Source: an uncultured bacterium (GTDB lineage Bacteria; Actinomycetota; Coriobacteriia; Coriobacteriales; Coriobacteriaceae). From it: a stretch of 14,440 nt of DNA. The notes beneath the pieces were generated by a model. It did not search any database and was not told where the DNA came from. It saw only the letters and a list, made by a program, of their open reading frames with translations. The stretch spans positions 1 to 14,440 of the forward strand of contig CAJMPM010000012.1 in assembly GCA_905215225.1 (NCBI GenBank), in the 5' to 3' direction. Made by a program: the position numbers and the translations under genes. Of the stretch, positions 12,077-14,440 are shown one piece after another (within the stretch, counting starts at the first letter, position 1; every line of letters begins with the position of its first letter).

Positions 12077-13567
12077 CTAGGCAGTGTAGGCAATCGTTGA
12101 TTTCACGGCGTGGCGCCAGCCGGCGATCTTTTTGGCGCGCTCGTCGGCGGGCATCACGGGCTCCACGATGCCGCGGGCGCCGTAGACGTCGACAACATCG
12201 CGCGTGTACATGCCCAGCGCGATGCCGCAGGCCCAGGCCGCACCCAGGCCGCTCATCTCGTCATTGCTCGCGATGCGGATGGGCGAGCCAACCAAGTCGC
12301 TCTCAAACTGCATCAGGTACGCGTCGCGCGTGGGGCCGCCGTCAACACGAAGCTCGGCCAGCGCCGCGCCCGAATCCTCGACCATCGCATCGATCACGTC
12401 AAAGATCTGATAGGCGATCGACTCGTCGGCGGCCTTCACGAACTCCGCGCGACCCGTGGTGCGCGTCATGCCAAAAACGCAGCCCTCGGCGTCACTCGCC
12501 CAGTGCGGCGCGCCCAAACCGGTAAACGCCGGCACAAAGTAGACGCGGCTCGCCGGATTGGCGGCGTAGCACAGGTCGGTAACCTCCTCGGGGTTATTGA
12601 TGAGCTCCAGATCGTCGCGCAGCCACGTCTTGACGGCGCCGGCGTAGCTCACGTTGCCCTCGAGTACATACTCGGTCACGCCGTCCATACGCCATGCGAG
12701 CGAGCTCGAAAGCCCGTGCGAGCTGGCAACGAACTCGTCGCCGACGTTCATCATGACCGAGCTGCCGGTGCCATAGGTCGCCTTGGCCATACCGCGGCTG
12801 TGGCAGCCCTGCGCGAACAAGGCCGCGTGGCTGTCGCCCAGCACGCCGTGAATGGGCACGGGTGCCGGCAAAAAGCCGCCCAGGTCCGTCATGCCGAACA
12901 GGCCATCGGAATCGGTCACCTGCGGCAGGCAGGCCACGTCAACGCCAAAGGCCTCGCACACCGGCTCGCTCCAGCAGCCACGGCGCAGGTCAAAGAGCTG
13001 CGTGCGGCTGGCGTTGGACCAGTCGCAGCGGAACTCCGCGCCGCCCGTGAGCGTCCAGACCACCCAGGCATCAATGGTGCCCAGACACAGCTCGCCTGCC
13101 GCGGCAGCCTCGGCAGCAGCGGGAACGTTCGCGAGGATCCAGGCCATCTTGCCCGCCGGATAGTAGGGCGAGAGCACCAGGCCCGTCGTGTCGCGCACCA
13201 GCTCGGCCACACCCTCGCGCGCGGCCAGCTTGTCGCACAGCCCGCGGGCGCGGGCGCACTGCCACACCACGGCGTCGCACAGCGGCTCGCCCGTCATGCG
13301 GTTCCAGGCAACGGTGGTCTCGCGCTGGTTGGAGATGCCGATGCCGGCGATGTCGGCCGGGTCGACCCCGGTCTCCTCCACCACGGCACGCGCCACGGCC
13401 AGCACATTGGCGGCAATCTCGACCGGATCATGGCTCACCCAGCCGGCCTCGTTGACAATCTGGCGATGCGAGCGATCGGCACGATGAATCAGATGGCCGC
13501 CCTCGTCTACCAGCAGCGCCTTGGTGCCCTGCGTGGATTGATCGATTCCGATGATGTATTTGCTCAT
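12077..13567 (-). CDS. GlpK-like FGGY-family carbohydrate kinase
   Basis: A 496-residue cytoplasmic kinase of the FGGY family that follows E. coli glycerol kinase along its length. The phosphate-binding loop is DQSTQGTK (9-16), where GlpK has a DQGTTSSR-type loop. The glycerol-contact residues Arg82/Glu83 (NQRET), Trp102 (VWQC), a Tyr at 135/136 and the catalytic base Asp245 (LGDSHAAL) are kept. Two pocket residues differ: Ser246 where GlpK has Gln, and Ser270 (YGTGSSVMMN) where GlpK has Phe. The ATP-side motifs FVPAFTGLGAPHW and ELRVDGGPTRD are intact. The substrate may be another polyol or ketose. The downstream position relative to a transketolase gene favours a pentose or tetrose pathway. 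The start at 13567 has GGGAG 5 nt upstream. An in-frame TTG at 13591 is less likely. Family certain, substrate not. Confidence 0.93.
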   Translation of the reverse strand: MSKYIIGIDQSTQGTKALLVDEGGHLIHRADRSHRQIVNEAGWVSHDPVEIAANVLAVARAVVEETGVDPADIAGIGISNQRETTVAWNRMTGEPLCDAVVWQCARARGLCDKLAAREGVAELVRDTTGLVLSPYYPAGKMAWILANVPAAAEAAAAGELCLGTIDAWVVWTLTGGAEFRCDWSNASRTQLFDLRRGCWSEPVCEAFGVDVACLPQVTDSDGLFGMTDLGGFLPAPVPIHGVLGDSHAALFAQGCHSRGMAKATYGTGSSVMMNVGDEFVASSHGLSSSLAWRMDGVTEYVLEGNVSYAGAVKTWLRDDLELINNPEEVTDLCYAANPASRVYFVPAFTGLGAPHWASDAEGCVFGMTRTTGRAEFVKAADESIAYQIFDVIDAMVEDSGAALAELRVDGGPTRDAYLMQFESDLVGSPIRIASNDEMSGLGAAWACGIALGMYTRDVVDVYGARGIVEPVMPADERAKKIAGWRHAVKSTIAYTA

Positions 13568-13570
13568 GTA

Positions 13571-13577
13571 CTCTCCC
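13571..13577 (-). promoter_or_regulatory. Shine-Dalgarno site deciding the FGGY kinase start
   Basis: GGGAGAG on the - strand, ending 3 nt before the ATG at 13565-13567 (GGAG at 5 nt). It supports that start over the upstream in-frame TTG at 13589-13591 and the ATG between them. Confidence 0.65.
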
Positions 13578-13738
13578 ATTCCTTCCGTCAAATCGAAGAC
13601 GACCTGACGGACAAGGAGCGAGCGGCCGTCAAGTGCCGCAGATTGCCGTGAAAGAGGAGCGCCGCGTACTCTGCGTACGCAAGCGACGGTTTGAACGGCA
13701 AGGTGCGGTGCTTGGCGGCCGCGCAGCGTCTGTTTCTA

Positions 13739-14440
13739 CTAGTTGCCGAGGAACTCGGCAACGGTCTTGGCGATTCCGGCACCCGTCAGACCGTAGTGCG
13801 CAAAGACCTCGGGGCTCGTGCCGGTGATGACCGGCGCGTCGGGCAGGGAGAGGCACTTGACCGGACGCGGGCAATGCTCGCCCACCACCTGCGCGACCAT
13901 AGAGCCCAGGCCGCCGAAGGGGCTGTGCTCCTCGACGGTCACGACGGCGCGCGTGGCACCGGCGGCCGCAATCACGGCCTCGGCGTCGAGCGGCTTGACG
14001 CAATACATGTCGAGCACCGTTGCCGAGATGCCCTGCTCGGCCAGCAGGTCGGCGGCGTCCACGGCATGGCGGACCATCTCGCCGGTAGCGACGAGCGTCA
14101 CATCGGTGCCGCGGCGCACCCAGGTGGCGCGATCCATCTGGAACGGGCACTCGTCCTCGGTGTACACGTCCTCGACCGGGTTGCGGCCCACGCGGATGTA
14201 GGCCGGCTTGTTGTCGGCGACCAGGGCCCGCACGAGCTTGGCGGTCTGGAAGCGGTCGCTCGGCAGGTACACGCGCATGTTGGGAAGTGCGCTCATGGCG
14301 GCGATATCCTGCGCGGAGTGATGGCTCATGCCCAAGGCGCCATAGGACACGCCGCCAGAGATGCCGATGAGCTTGACGTTGGTGTTGGAGTACGAAACGT
14401 CGACCATGCCCTGCTCATACGAGCGCGTGGTCTCACAGGA
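13739..14440 (-). CDS. Transketolase C-terminal subunit (partial, 5' end off window)
   Basis: The last 233 residues of a transketolase-family protein. The first visible residues, SCETTRSYEQGMVDVSYS, continue in frame to the window edge, so the true start lies beyond it. The visible part covers the end of the pyrimidine-binding domain (GGVSYGALGMSHHSAQDIA, then the YLPSD and YIRVGRNPVED motifs) and the C-terminal domain (VTLVATGEMV, TVEEHSPFGGLGSMV, ending TVAEFLGN). This pattern fits the split-gene form, in which separate N- and C-terminal subunits make one thiamine-diphosphate enzyme moving two-carbon units between sugar phosphates. The N-terminal subunit gene would be expected just upstream, outside the window. 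The FGGY kinase gene follows after 171 nt on the same strand, probably in the same transcript. An intact single-chain enzyme cannot be excluded. Confidence 0.9.
   Translation of the reverse strand, partial: SCETTRSYEQGMVDVSYSNTNVKLIGISGGVSYGALGMSHHSAQDIAAMSALPNMRVYLPSDRFQTAKLVRALVADNKPAYIRVGRNPVEDVYTEDECPFQMDRATWVRRGTDVTLVATGEMVRHAVDAADLLAEQGISATVLDMYCVKPLDAEAVIAAAGATRAVVTVEEHSPFGGLGSMVAQVVGEHCPRPVKCLSLPDAPVITGTSPEVFAHYGLTGAGIAKTVAEFLGN

Noticed and set aside
12110..13651. 513-codon + strand frame opposite the FGGY kinase
   Set aside because: It is the antisense of a clear kinase gene, with Arg/His/Ala-rich low-information content.
13588..13782. 64-codon - strand frame between transketolase and kinase genes
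   Set aside because: It overlaps the transketolase 3' end, shows no domain and has unusual composition. It is better explained as spacer.

Overview
The window looks like a chromosomal segment from a high-GC member of the Coriobacteriia (Actinomycetota), most likely a Collinsella-type gut anaerobe. This rests on codon bias, NarL-type signalling genes with 7TM sensors, an AscB-type 6-phospho-beta-glucosidase, a DUF4867 protein and many intergenic palindromes. The assignment is inferred from gene content; there is no rRNA or taxonomic marker here.

Layout. Positions 1-247 hold two closely related hairpin repeats and no convincing gene. Positions 248-4539 (+ strand) carry four tightly spaced genes: a DUF4428/zinc-ribbon protein, a zinc-ribbon membrane protein, an SPFH-domain protein with two C-terminal zinc ribbons, and a secreted lipoprotein. 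The first three resemble the membrane-stress set that accompanies PspA in Bacillus (ydjGHI-like), but no pspA is visible. Two strong hairpins at 4591-4696 separate this block from everything to its right, which is on the - strand.

Positions 4733-8732 (-) are a translationally coupled signalling operon. It runs 7TM sensor with a degenerate kinase core, then a complete HPK7-type histidine kinase, then a NarL/LuxR response regulator, with 4-nt stop/start overlaps at both junctions. Positions 8872-14440 (-) hold metabolic genes: a GH1 6-phospho-beta-glucosidase, a DUF4867 protein, LuxS, a GlpK-like FGGY kinase with an altered substrate pocket, and the C-terminal half of a split-type transketolase that runs off the right edge.

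How they may work together. The kinase and transketolase suggest a pathway feeding a phosphorylated ketose or polyol into the non-oxidative pentose phosphate pathway. The glucosidase handles PTS-imported beta-glucosides. LuxS recycles S-ribosylhomocysteine and yields the AI-2 precursor. The three-gene signalling unit may sense an extracellular or membrane cue, of unknown identity.

The intergenic DNA is unusually structured. There are tandem hairpins with conserved loops and covarying stems (47-129), three adjacent palindromes (10448-10639), an operator-like dyad before the DUF4867 gene (11301-11326), and a four-segment array of mutually exclusive hairpins between the kinase gene and luxS (11946-12064). 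These are the least explained parts of the window. No tRNA, rRNA, CRISPR array, insertion sequence or phage gene was seen.
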